Assembly (NCBI RefSeq): GCF_003313505.1
Contig: NZ_QMHO01000001.1
Coordinates: 372,001 to 436,000 of the forward strand
From: Pedobacter nanyangensis
GTDB taxonomy: Bacteria > Bacteroidota > Bacteroidia > Sphingobacteriales > Sphingobacteriaceae
DNA: 64,000 bases
Direction: 5' to 3'
This document shows, piece by piece, positions 46,295 through 54,724 of the stretch; position 1 is the stretch's first letter, and the number at the start of each line of letters is the position of its first letter. The position numbers and the translations under genes are program-made. Under the pieces are notes generated by a model that worked only from the letters and a program-made list of their open reading frames with translations, ran no database searches and was not told the origin of the DNA.

Positions 46295-47599
46295 GTGGAT
46301 CGAACAAAAAATAAAAATACCAATCCCATTTCATGGATACCCAGTACATGGTTTGCCATGGGCCTGCCCAACCTGGTATTGGGAGGAACCTTGCTTTCAC
46401 TATTGTACAAAAACATGGGGTTTTCCGATACCCAAATTACGGTGTACACGGGCATCATTATTTTACCCTGGAGCTTTAAGCCGCTGTGGGGGCCATTTAT
46501 GGAACTATACAAAACCAAAAAGTTTTACATTTATGGTGCCCAAATCCTCTGCGGCATCCTATTTGCCATTGCTGCAGGCTTATTGTTCCTGAGCAATTTC
46601 TTCGCCGCTTCGGTGGTGGTCTTTTTGTTAATCGCTTTTCTGGGGGCCACCCAAGACATCGCCGCTGATGGCCTATACCTACAATCATTAAACCACAAAC
46701 AACAAGCCCAATATGTAGGCTGGCAAGGCACTTTCTACAACTTCGCAAAGCTGTTCTCCAACGGGGGAATGGTCTTTTTGGTGGGTGTACTTATCCCGCT
46801 TTACGGCAACACCAAAGCTTGGGCCATTATTCTGCTAGTGTATGCCGCAGTTATGTTTTTACTTGGTTTGTACAACAAAAAGTTTTTGCCCCAAACTCAA
46901 GCACAGGTACAGGTGCAAACCACGGCACAGGTTTGGCAAACTTTAACCGATGTAATTGCCAGCTTTTTCAGGAAAAAACATATTTGGCTTGGCATTTTAT
47001 TCATCGTTTTGTATCGCTTTGCAGAAGGTCAGGCCATTAAAATAATGCCCCTGTTTTTTAAGGCTACCAAAGCTGTGGGCGGCCTGGAACTGAGCGAAGC
47101 CACTTTAGGGATGCTTACAGGAATTTATGGTACTATCGCCTTTGTGCTAGGCTCATTAGCCGCCGGATATTTCGTATCAAACAAAGGCCTAACCCGCAAA
47201 ACATTATTAATGCTTTGTGCTTTTTTTAACCTGCCATTTATCACCTATGCTTATCTGGCTTTTACGCAAACCTCTAACCTGCTCATTATTGGAAGTGCTG
47301 TGGCGATCGAGCATTTCGGCTACGGTTTTGGATTTATAGGCATTATTCTTTTCATTATGCAACAAATTGCCCCTGGCAAATATCAAATGGCGCACTATGC
47401 CTTTGGTAGTGCCATTACCTACTTTGGCTACACCCTGGCCAGCATGATTAGCGGCTATATTAGCGATTATTTAGGCTACAAACACTTTTTTGTTTGGGTG
47501 CTTATTGCCACCATTCCCGCCTTTATCGCTACATGGATTGTTCCGTTAAAGAAATTGGAAGCACAACCCGATAAAGAAGAAAACCTGACCAAAGCATAA
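46295..47599 (+). CDS. MFS transporter, AmpG/SLC33 type
   Basis: A 434-residue inner-membrane transporter with 12 helices, GTG start at 46295. Helix 1 is MGLPNLVLGGTLLSLLYKNM, and FLGATQDIAADGLYLQSL in helix 4 matches the TQDIxxDG motif shared by AmpG muropeptide permease and eukaryotic SLC33 acetyl-CoA carriers. In PULs of this kind AmpG-like carriers import amino-sugar oligosaccharides. It is adjacent to DUF5009; the human counterparts of the two (HGSNAT and SLC33A1) both deal with acetyl-CoA, which is suggestive. The substrate is not proven. An SGNH hydrolase starts one base after its stop. Confidence 0.85.
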   Translation: MDRTKNKNTNPISWIPSTWFAMGLPNLVLGGTLLSLLYKNMGFSDTQITVYTGIIILPWSFKPLWGPFMELYKTKKFYIYGAQILCGILFAIAAGLLFLSNFFAASVVVFLLIAFLGATQDIAADGLYLQSLNHKQQAQYVGWQGTFYNFAKLFSNGGMVFLVGVLIPLYGNTKAWAIILLVYAAVMFLLGLYNKKFLPQTQAQVQVQTTAQVWQTLTDVIASFFRKKHIWLGILFIVLYRFAEGQAIKIMPLFFKATKAVGGLELSEATLGMLTGIYGTIAFVLGSLAAGYFVSNKGLTRKTLLMLCAFFNLPFITYAYLAFTQTSNLLIIGSAVAIEHFGYGFGFIGIILFIMQQIAPGKYQMAHYAFGSAITYFGYTLASMISGYISDYLGYKHFFVWVLIATIPAFIATWIVPLKKLEAQPDKEENLTKA

Positions 47600-47600
47600 C

Positions 47601-48278
47601 ATGAAAAAATTGATTTATACTTTTTGCTTAATCGTTGCTGCCCATTTTGTAAATGCGCAAGAAACCGTTGCGGTAGATAGTGGTTATTTAAATAGCCACT
47701 ACTCGCAACGATTGGATTTTTTCAGAAAAATGCCCAACCGCAAAGGCGAAATTGCTTTTGTAGGCAACAGCATTACCGAAGGCGGAAAATGGCAGGAACT
47801 CCTCCAAAAAAAGAATATCATTAACCGGGGCATCAGTGGCGACGTAACCTATGGCATATTGGCCCGCTTAGATGAGGTGCTTGAATCGAAGCCTGCAAAA
47901 GTGTTCTTGTTAAGCGGGGTTAACGATATGAAACGCGGCACACCAAACGAAGTGATCCTTAATAACTTTAAGCGAATGATGGTGATGGTGAAAACACTAT
48001 CGCCAAAAACCAAGCTTTATATGCAAAGCGTTTTACCTGTTAACGAAGCCATGTTGCCCGCCATTTATGCGCAGGTAAAAAACAGTAAAATCAACGATTT
48101 AAACCAAAAACTGGAGGCCCTTTGTAAGGAAATGGGCGTAAACTACATTAACCTGCATCCGGCATTGGCCGATGAAAATGGAAGCCTTAAAAAAGAACTG
48201 AGCATTGATGGCTTGCATTTACGCCAAGCATCTTACGTGTTATGGGCCAACGAACTAAAAAGATTAAAGGTAATCTAA
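47601..48278 (+). CDS. Secreted SGNH/GDSL hydrolase
   Basis: A 225-residue exported esterase. The signal peptide is MKKLIYTFCLIVAAHFVNAQ. The SGNH blocks are GEIAFVGNSITEGG (nucleophile Ser in GNSI), RGISGDVTYG, LSGVNDMKRG and DGLHLRQ with the catalytic Asp-His. The block II-III spacing matches sialate O-acetylesterase and PAF-acetylhydrolase-like enzymes. It likely removes acetyl groups from the PUL glycan. It is followed immediately by a paralog that has an insertion at its 5' end. Starts one base after the AmpG-like gene. Confidence 0.93.
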   Translation: MKKLIYTFCLIVAAHFVNAQETVAVDSGYLNSHYSQRLDFFRKMPNRKGEIAFVGNSITEGGKWQELLQKKNIINRGISGDVTYGILARLDEVLESKPAKVFLLSGVNDMKRGTPNEVILNNFKRMMVMVKTLSPKTKLYMQSVLPVNEAMLPAIYAQVKNSKINDLNQKLEALCKEMGVNYINLHPALADENGSLKKELSIDGLHLRQASYVLWANELKRLKVI

Positions 48279-48280
48279 CA

Positions 48281-49072
48281 ATGAAAAAAATAGAAAATAA
48301 AAAATCAACTCGTCATTGCGAGGCACGAAGCACGCCTACAACTATGGGTAATTTTTCTGGCTTTAAGATTGCTTCCTGCCTCGCAATGACGACAAGCCAT
48401 ATAAGTTTACTCCTCATCGTATCTGCATTTTTTAGCCCTAGCCAAGCACAAACCGTTAAAATAGACAGCAGCTATGCCAACTGGTACTACCAACAGCGCA
48501 TGGAATATTTTGCCAAAACACCTATTCCAAAAAATGCCATTATCTTTTTAGGTAACAGCATTACCGAAAGGGCCGAATGGCAAGAGTTACTTGCCGACAG
48601 CAAATCTCCAGTCATCAACAGGGGCATTGGCGGCGATAACTCTTTTGGGATTTTAGCCAGAATGGATGAAATTGTTAACGCCAAACCTAAAGCCATTTAT
48701 TTAATGGACGGGATTAACGACCAGTTTAGGAAATTACCCCACGAGGTGAGCGTCAACAACTACCGTCGCATTATCAGAAAAATCAAACAACGATCGCCAA
48801 AAACAAAGATTTACATCGAAAGTGCGCTGCCTATTAACGAGGAAATGACCAAGGAAACCTACACCAAAGGCCGCAACATTTTGGTTCCTGAACTGAATAA
48901 AAAAATAAAGGCATTAGCCGAGGAAGAAGGTGTTACTTACATCGATATCTGTCCTTTATTTCAAGATGAAAATGGTGTATTAAAGAAAGAATTTACCATG
49001 GATGGCGTACACCTTAAAGCCGCAGCCTATATCAACTGGGTTAAATTTTTAAAAGATAAAAAGTACTTATAA
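48281..49072 (+). CDS. Secreted SGNH/GDSL hydrolase with a repeat-derived insertion
   Basis: A 263-residue paralog of the preceding gene. SGNH blocks are FLGNSITERAEW, NRGIGGDN, DGINDQFR and MDGVHLKA. The start ATG 48281 gives MKKIENKK, after which a 27-codon stretch (48311-48391) made by a palindromic repeat is read in frame (TRHCEARS ... CLAMTTS). Only then comes the hydrophobic ISLLLIVSAFF and the cleavage region SQAQT. Without the repeat the N-terminus would be a normal signal peptide. Whether export still works is unknown. An alternative start at 48242 overlaps the previous gene and is less likely. Confidence 0.9.
   Translation: MKKIENKKSTRHCEARSTPTTMGNFSGFKIASCLAMTTSHISLLLIVSAFFSPSQAQTVKIDSSYANWYYQQRMEYFAKTPIPKNAIIFLGNSITERAEWQELLADSKSPVINRGIGGDNSFGILARMDEIVNAKPKAIYLMDGINDQFRKLPHEVSVNNYRRIIRKIKQRSPKTKIYIESALPINEEMTKETYTKGRNILVPELNKKIKALAEEEGVTYIDICPLFQDENGVLKKEFTMDGVHLKAAAYINWVKFLKDKKYL
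48311..48391. repeat. 81-bp palindromic (REP-like) element inside a coding sequence
   Basis: Left arm 48311-48331 and right arm 48371-48391 are 21-bp inverted repeats with one mismatch (CGTCATTGCGAGGCA opens the left arm). A 39-bp middle separates them. The length 81 bp is 27 codons, so the reading frame is kept. I recall such GTCATTGCGAGG palindromes being scattered in intergenic regions of Bacteroidota, but no other copy was seen in this window. Confidence 0.8.
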
Positions 49073-49116
49073 GATTGGGAAAATTAACCTTTCATCAACA
49101 TAATCAAGAAGAAAAA

Positions 49117-50049
49117 ATGAGAATAACGGGAACTTTTATTGATGAGATTTCTCACGATATCCCACACCAAAACTGGGGAAGAGAAGAGTGGGCCAAGGAT
49201 TTTGCCCACATGAAAGCAATGGGGATTGACACCGTAATTCTCATTAGAAGTGGCTACAGAAGGTTCATTACCTTCCCTTCGGTTTACCTGCAAAATAAAT
49301 TCGGTTGTTATGAGCCGCCAATAGACTTGGTTGAGCTCTATTTACAGTTGGCCGAGGAAAACGGCATGAAATTTTATTTCGGTTTATACGACAGCGGACA
49401 CTATTGGGACACTGGAAACCTACAGCACGAAATTGATGCCAATAGGTATGTGATTGACGAAGTTTGGGCCAAATACGGCCACTATAAAAGCTTTGGGGGC
49501 TGGTATTTGAGCATGGAAATCAGTCGCCGTACCAAAGGCGCTACCGAGGCCTTTAATACCTTGGGGCTACAGTGCAAAGGCGTGAGCAACGGCCTACCTA
49601 CTTTTATCTCCCCATGGATTGATGGCAAGAAAGCGGTAATGGCCGCCGAGGCAACCTTAACCAAGGAAAATGCGGTATCCCTGAAAGAACACGAAGACGA
49701 GTGGTCGGAAATATTCTCAGGGCTGAAAGGATCTATCGATGCGGTTGCTTTCCAGGATGGCCACGTTGATTATCACGAGCTGCAAGACTTTTTTGAAGTG
49801 AACAAGAAAATGGCAGATCAGTTTGGACTACAATGCTGGACCAACGCCGAAAGCTTCGACCGCGATATGCCCATCAAATTTCTGCCCATCAAATTTGAGA
49901 AACTGCGCCTAAAACTGGAGGCAGCACGTAAGGCCGGCTACGACAAGGCCATCACCTTCGAGTTTTCCCACTTCATGAGCCCACAATCAGCCTATATACA
50001 GGCACATCACCTTTTTAACAGATATCAGGAATACGCAAAGAACTTATAA
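49117..50049 (+). CDS. DUF4434 domain protein (TIM-barrel glycoside hydrolase-like)
   Basis: A 310-residue protein. ATG 49117 gives MRITGTFIDEISHDIPHQNW, the typical DUF4434 start; an upstream TTG adds 14 residues without homology. Motifs include KFYFGLYDSGHYWDTG and SFGGWYLSMEIS, where the Glu of SMEIS is at the position expected for a barrel acid. DUF4434 appears in PULs and is thought to be a TIM-barrel hydrolase. There is no signal peptide, so it would act in the cytoplasm on imported sugars. Located between the SGNH hydrolases and the AGE-family epimerase. Confidence 0.8.
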   Translation: MRITGTFIDEISHDIPHQNWGREEWAKDFAHMKAMGIDTVILIRSGYRRFITFPSVYLQNKFGCYEPPIDLVELYLQLAEENGMKFYFGLYDSGHYWDTGNLQHEIDANRYVIDEVWAKYGHYKSFGGWYLSMEISRRTKGATEAFNTLGLQCKGVSNGLPTFISPWIDGKKAVMAAEATLTKENAVSLKEHEDEWSEIFSGLKGSIDAVAFQDGHVDYHELQDFFEVNKKMADQFGLQCWTNAESFDRDMPIKFLPIKFEKLRLKLEAARKAGYDKAITFEFSHFMSPQSAYIQAHHLFNRYQEYAKNL

Positions 50050-50050
50050 C

Positions 50051-51223
50051 ATGAACAAGTACATAGAGATATACAAGAATGAGCTTCTAAACGAAATTGT
50101 CCCGTTTTGGAGCAAAAACTCTTTAGATAAAGATGCTGGAGGGTACTTTACCTGCTTAGATGCCAGGGGAAATATTTACGATACCGATAAGTTTGCCTGG
50201 TTACAGGGCCGCCAAATTTGGACTTATGCGATGCTTTTTGACAAGGTTGAGGCTAAGCAAGAATGGAAAGACATTTCTGAACTGGGCGCCTCGTTTATGA
50301 GAAAGCACGGAAGGGACGAAAACGGCGATTGGTATTTCTCCTTCACCAAAAGAGGGAAGCCATTAGTGCAGCCTTACAATATTTTTTCCGACTGTTTTGC
50401 GGCTTTGGGCTTTGGGGCTTTGTGCAAAATCAATCACAGCAGTGAGGATGCTGACATTGCGCTAAGCACCTTCAACCGTATTTTAGAAAGAAGAAATAAC
50501 CCAAAGGGAAAATACACCAAAGGCTTTCCAGGTACCAGAGATCTGAAAAACTTCTCGTTACCGATGATTCTTTGCAATCTTTCGCTTGAGTTAGCGCATT
50601 TGTTGGATAAATCGACCATCGATGGTTTAATTGACGAGGTATTGCACGAAGTAATGTCGGTGTTCTATCAGCCACAATCTGGCTTGATCCTGGAAAATGT
50701 GCATCAAGACGGCAGCTTCTCCGATTCGTTTGAAGGCAGGGTAGTTAACCCAGGCCATATCATCGAGGCCATGTGGTTCATCATGGATTTAGCCGTTAGA
50801 AAGAATGATACCGAACTGATCAACAAAGCGCTCGAAATTGCTTTTACCGCTTTAGAGTTTGGCTGGGATGATCAATACGACGGTATTTTGTACTTTAAGG
50901 ATATCAAGGGAAATCCCGTACAACAACTAGAGTGGGACCAAAAACTTTGGTGGGTACACGTAGAGGCTCTGGTAACCATGGCCAAAGGCTATGCCATTAC
51001 CCAGAACGAAAAATGTGCGGTTTGGTTCGAAAAGCTGCACAACTACACCTGGAAAAACTTTAGAGATACCGAAAACGGTGGTGAATGGTATGGTTATCTT
51101 AACCGCAGGGGCGAAGTTTCGATCGCAGCCAAGGGCGGCAAGTGGAAAGGCTGTTTCCATATCCCCAGGGCATTGTACCAAGTTTATCATACGTTGGAAA
51201 AAGCAGCAGTGCCGGCAATATGA
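50051..51223 (+). CDS. N-acylglucosamine 2-epimerase (AGE family)
   Basis: A 390-residue (alpha/alpha)6-barrel enzyme; it interconverts the 2-epimers of an N-acyl-hexosamine (GlcNAc/ManNAc) or a related sugar. The conserved histidines are in VVNPGHIIEAMW and WWVHVEALVTMAK, and the RQIWTYAMLF segment is the entry-site Arg motif. The C-terminal EWYGYLNRRGEV and KGCFHIPRALYQ are usual. No signal peptide: cytoplasmic. It starts one base after the DUF4434 gene, and its stop overlaps the next ATG (ATGA). Mannose or cellobiose epimerase activity is an alternative reading of the family. Confidence 0.9.
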   Translation: MNKYIEIYKNELLNEIVPFWSKNSLDKDAGGYFTCLDARGNIYDTDKFAWLQGRQIWTYAMLFDKVEAKQEWKDISELGASFMRKHGRDENGDWYFSFTKRGKPLVQPYNIFSDCFAALGFGALCKINHSSEDADIALSTFNRILERRNNPKGKYTKGFPGTRDLKNFSLPMILCNLSLELAHLLDKSTIDGLIDEVLHEVMSVFYQPQSGLILENVHQDGSFSDSFEGRVVNPGHIIEAMWFIMDLAVRKNDTELINKALEIAFTALEFGWDDQYDGILYFKDIKGNPVQQLEWDQKLWWVHVEALVTMAKGYAITQNEKCAVWFEKLHNYTWKNFRDTENGGEWYGYLNRRGEVSIAAKGGKWKGCFHIPRALYQVYHTLEKAAVPAI

Positions 51224-53229
51224 AACAAACCGTTTTTTTCATAATTTTTCTTTTTGGAAGTAATGCCTGGGCACAAAAGGGCCATTTCACGCTGGTTTCT
51301 CCAGATGGAAAGCTCCAAACAATTATTAATACCAACAACCGCCTTAGCATTTGTGTGCTTCAGGAAAAAGACACCATCCTAAAGCCTTCCATTATCGGTA
51401 TGGATATTGTTGGCAAGCCCTCATTTGGGATTAATCCCAGCGTTTCAAAAAGCATTGTTTCTACAAACAGAACACAAAAAATAGAAAGCCCTTTTTACAA
51501 GAAGGGCTTTATTACTGGGATCTACAATGAAATATGCCTTTACTTTAAGGGAAATTATAGCGTAACCTTTAGGGCTTATAATCAAGGAATGGCCTATCAT
51601 TTCTCCAGTTCATTAAAGGATCCGTTTTTGGTTAAGCATGAAACAGCTGATTTTACCTTCCCAGACAGTGCCAATGCCTATGTTCCATATGTAAAAGTGA
51701 GGGGGGCCGAGCTTACCATAGAAAGGCAATTCAACAACTCTTTCGAAAACACCTACACTTATGGCAAAATAACAGCCATGGACACCAACCGATTGGCCTT
51801 TCTACCCCTATTGGTTGAGACGCAAACCAGCAAAAAAGTGCTGATCACGGAGGCAGACCTAGAATCGTACCCCGGAATGTACCTAAGAAACCGCAATGGC
51901 AAAAACAAACTATCCGCAGTTTTTGCCCCCTACCCTAAAACGCTGGAGCATGGCGGCTACAATAAACTACAACTATTGGTAAAAGAGCGAGAACCCTATA
52001 TCGCCAAAGTAGCCTCGGCCAGAAACTTCCCATGGCGAATCATTTCGGTAGCCCAAAAAGACGCCGAACTTCTGGAAAACGATATGGTATATCAGTTAGC
52101 CTCTCCTTCTAAAATAGCTGATATTTCTTGGATAAAACCCGGAAAAGCCGCTTGGGACTGGTGGAACGCCTGGAACTTATACGGGGTAGATTTTAGGGCA
52201 GGAATTAATACCGAAACCTACAAGTATTATATCGATTTTGCTTCAAAAACGGGTTTGGCCTATGTGGTAATTGATGAAGGCTGGGCCGTAAACCTAAAAT
52301 ATGATCTTAAACAAGTGGTTCCGTCCGTAAACCTGCCCGAGCTGATCAACTACGCTAAGCAAAAAAATGTAGGCATTATTTTATGGGCCGGATACTATGC
52401 CTTTGAAAAAGACATGGAAGAGGTTTGCAGGCACTACTCGGCCCTCGGCGTAAAGGGATTTAAAATAGATTTTATGGATAGGGACGACCAGCTTATGGTC
52501 GAATTTTATTATAAAGCCGCTAAAACCGCCGCAAAATACCATCTCATCCTCAACCTTCATGGTGCGTATAAGCCTACTGGCCTACAAAGAACATATCCCA
52601 ATGTGCTTAATTTTGAAGGAATCCACGGCATGGAACAAATGAAATGGGTAGATATCAAAACTGATCAGGTTACTTATGACGTTACTTTCCCTTTTATCAG
52701 AATGGTTGCGGGCCCGGTAGACTACACACAGGGAGCCATGAGAAATGCTTCTAAAAGCAACTATAGGGCCATTAGCCAAGAAGCCATGAGCCAGGGCACC
52801 AGATGCAGGCAGCTGGCATCGTATATCGTTTTCGATGCGCCCCTATCCATGCTATGCGATAATCCAGTAAACTACGAAAAGGAGGAGGAAAGCATGTCCT
52901 TCATCTCCAAAATCCCTTCCTATTGGGACCAAACCGTTGCATTGGACAGTAAAATTGGGGAGTATATCGTGGTTGCTAAAAAAAAGGGAGGTGATTGGTA
53001 TATAGGTGGATTAAACAACTGGAACAAAAGAAGTATCCATTTGGATCTGTCTTTTTTAGACCAACATGCCAAGCATGCAGAGCTTTTTGTTGATGGCATT
53101 AATGCCGATAGGGTAGCCAGAGATTATAAAAGGAAAACACTGGAGCTTTCGGATCGCAGAACTTTAAAAGTAGACATGGCGCCTGGCGGTGGATTTGCCA
53201 TCAGGATTTCCTCCAGAAAAGCACCTTAA
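51220..53229 (+). CDS. GH97 family glycoside hydrolase
   Basis: A 669-residue exported enzyme. Signal peptide MKQTVFFIIFLFGSNAWAQ. The N-terminal beta-sandwich and (beta/alpha)8 barrel of GH97 are visible; barrel motifs are KPGKAAWDWWNAWNLYGVDF, GLAYVVIDEGWAVN, GFKIDFMDRDDQ and NFEGIHGMEQ. The Asp in KIDFMDRDDQ suggests the retaining subgroup (alpha-galactosidase type) rather than the inverting SusB type, which uses Glu. The start ATG overlaps the AGE gene stop. A terminator follows, so this closes the PUL's right arm. Confidence 0.9.
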   Translation: MKQTVFFIIFLFGSNAWAQKGHFTLVSPDGKLQTIINTNNRLSICVLQEKDTILKPSIIGMDIVGKPSFGINPSVSKSIVSTNRTQKIESPFYKKGFITGIYNEICLYFKGNYSVTFRAYNQGMAYHFSSSLKDPFLVKHETADFTFPDSANAYVPYVKVRGAELTIERQFNNSFENTYTYGKITAMDTNRLAFLPLLVETQTSKKVLITEADLESYPGMYLRNRNGKNKLSAVFAPYPKTLEHGGYNKLQLLVKEREPYIAKVASARNFPWRIISVAQKDAELLENDMVYQLASPSKIADISWIKPGKAAWDWWNAWNLYGVDFRAGINTETYKYYIDFASKTGLAYVVIDEGWAVNLKYDLKQVVPSVNLPELINYAKQKNVGIILWAGYYAFEKDMEEVCRHYSALGVKGFKIDFMDRDDQLMVEFYYKAAKTAAKYHLILNLHGAYKPTGLQRTYPNVLNFEGIHGMEQMKWVDIKTDQVTYDVTFPFIRMVAGPVDYTQGAMRNASKSNYRAISQEAMSQGTRCRQLASYIVFDAPLSMLCDNPVNYEKEEESMSFISKIPSYWDQTVALDSKIGEYIVVAKKKGGDWYIGGLNNWNKRSIHLDLSFLDQHAKHAELFVDGINADRVARDYKRKTLELSDRRTLKVDMAPGGGFAIRISSRKAP

Positions 53230-53235
53230 AACACA

Positions 53236-53259
53236 AAAAAGGGGCTATGGCCCCTTTTT
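53236..53259 (+). terminator. Terminator at the end of the PUL
   Basis: Ten-base arms (53236-53245 and 53250-53259) pair around TATG; the right arm ends in five T. It lies seven bases after the GH97 stop. Confidence 0.85.
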
Positions 53260-53275
53260 CATTTGTTTGTCCCCT

Positions 53276-54649
53276 TTATCTGATGGTAATTGAATTATAC
53301 CTTACCGTAGCCTTAACATTAGAAGGGCCGCCCCTGCCAATGGTTCCGGCGTACTCCTTGGTTGAACTGGAACCTCGCTCTTCCTCATCAACTCCTACCC
53401 TTTTGGCATTTACGTTTTCGCCATATTTAAAGGATGCATAGTGTGTATCAACGTTTAGGTTACCCCCAAAATTTGGGGCAAAGCCCAATGTAACGGTTAT
53501 ATACTCTGCATCAACATTAATTGTTTTGCTGCTGGCCTCTATTTTTTCGATATTCAATTTACCGCCATATTGAGATTTGGCCGTAAAAATTCCGGTAAGC
53601 CTGCCTACTCTCACGGCGGTATATTGGGAGGTAAGGCTTAAGTTGCCCACCTGCTCAATGGATAGGCCACTGCCGTATTGTACCCTAATGCCCGCTTCGC
53701 CCCTTACCGTACCAATTTTTACCGAAGCATACTGCGCATCCAGATCCAGGTTGCCTACCGATTCGATGGACAAACCGCTGCCATATTGCTGTCTGATGCT
53801 GGCATTTCTCTTGATATCACCAATGCGAACGGTCGCATATTGGGCAGTAAGATTTAGATCGCCAATGGAAGCAATGGTTAGGCCACTGCCATATTGCTGC
53901 TTAATGGTGGCCTTGTTCACATCTTTCAAATCAACGCTGGTATATTGTGCCGAGATAAAATTGTTCACGTTGCTCAAATCGCCGGTAATTAGCTTTCCAT
54001 ATTGTACTTTAAGTGCCGTGGGCCCAGAAAAATCGGGGATTTCCAGGTTGCCGTATTGCTGCGTAGCACTAAGGGCAACGTTTGAGGGCAAATAAACGGT
54101 CATGAAAATTTTTACCTCCCTGCGCCATCTCTTTCCGTTTCTGTTGCCATTTCCCCAGTTGCCGTTTCTGTCTTCCATTTGGGTTTTAAACATGGCCTCA
54201 TCTCCATTTTTGGAGCTGCTAATGGTTACGTTGTCAATTAGCTTCTGTGCTTCATCTTCAGAGTTTGCAAAAGCCCTGATATCGGCATCTACCTTCACTT
54301 CATTTTTTTCCCAGGTTTTCACAATAATGTTCCCGTAAATGTTGGCAACGTTCACCTTATCGCCACGGCCAATGCTGTAGCTCTTTGAAAAAGATTTGGT
54401 CCTCTGCGGATCGTCATACTGGCCCTGTTGGTAGTTGCTATAACTTTCTGTTGTTTCGGTGACCTTCCCATCTTTTGTCGTTTTATGGCGGGTAACCACT
54501 AACGATCTGGAAACAGACGTTGATGAGCTTTGGCTATACTCGGCCGCAGGAGCGGCTGGAGTTGGGGGCGTAGGCGGTACGGCCACCTGTGCATTTGCTT
54601 GTAGTACCGACCAAACCAAGGCCGAGATACTAAATATGATATTTTTCAT
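53276..54649 (-). CDS. DUF4097-like beta-helix protein with 36-residue repeats
   Basis: A 457-residue exported protein, start ATG 54649 (MKNIIFSISALVWSVLQANAQ). After a Pro/Ala-rich spacer comes the DUF4097-type beginning (VNVANIYGNIIVKTWEKNEV). Then about five repeats of 36 residues follow (for example QQYGSGLTIASIGDLNLTAQ and RQQYGSGLSIESVGNLDLDA), which would stack into a right-handed beta-helix. No catalytic motif. It is transcribed with the sigma/anti-sigma genes, 75 bp downstream, so it is probably a target or sensor of that envelope-stress system. Confidence 0.8.
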   Translation of the reverse strand: MKNIIFSISALVWSVLQANAQVAVPPTPPTPAAPAAEYSQSSSTSVSRSLVVTRHKTTKDGKVTETTESYSNYQQGQYDDPQRTKSFSKSYSIGRGDKVNVANIYGNIIVKTWEKNEVKVDADIRAFANSEDEAQKLIDNVTISSSKNGDEAMFKTQMEDRNGNWGNGNRNGKRWRREVKIFMTVYLPSNVALSATQQYGNLEIPDFSGPTALKVQYGKLITGDLSNVNNFISAQYTSVDLKDVNKATIKQQYGSGLTIASIGDLNLTAQYATVRIGDIKRNASIRQQYGSGLSIESVGNLDLDAQYASVKIGTVRGEAGIRVQYGSGLSIEQVGNLSLTSQYTAVRVGRLTGIFTAKSQYGGKLNIEKIEASSKTINVDAEYITVTLGFAPNFGGNLNVDTHYASFKYGENVNAKRVGVDEEERGSSSTKEYAGTIGRGGPSNVKATVRYNSITIR

Positions 54650-54724
54650 TTTCTTTAAAACTTGTTTTTGGCAGAGCAAAACTGTTTTAAATACGTTATA
54701 ACCGACGTCGAAAGAAATAAAGTA

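Noticed and set aside
48242..48280. Start of the second SGNH hydrolase at 48242
   Set aside because: It would overlap the preceding hydrolase by 37 bases; the ATG at 48281 gives a plausible N-terminus.
44891..51223. Sialic-acid catabolism operon
   Set aside because: The epimerase, MFS and SGNH hydrolases fit in part, but sialidase, sialate lyase and a kinase are absent.
53276..54649. CRISPR-like spacing of repeats in the beta-repeat protein
   Set aside because: Repeats are coding, in frame (36 residues), and contiguous without unique spacers.
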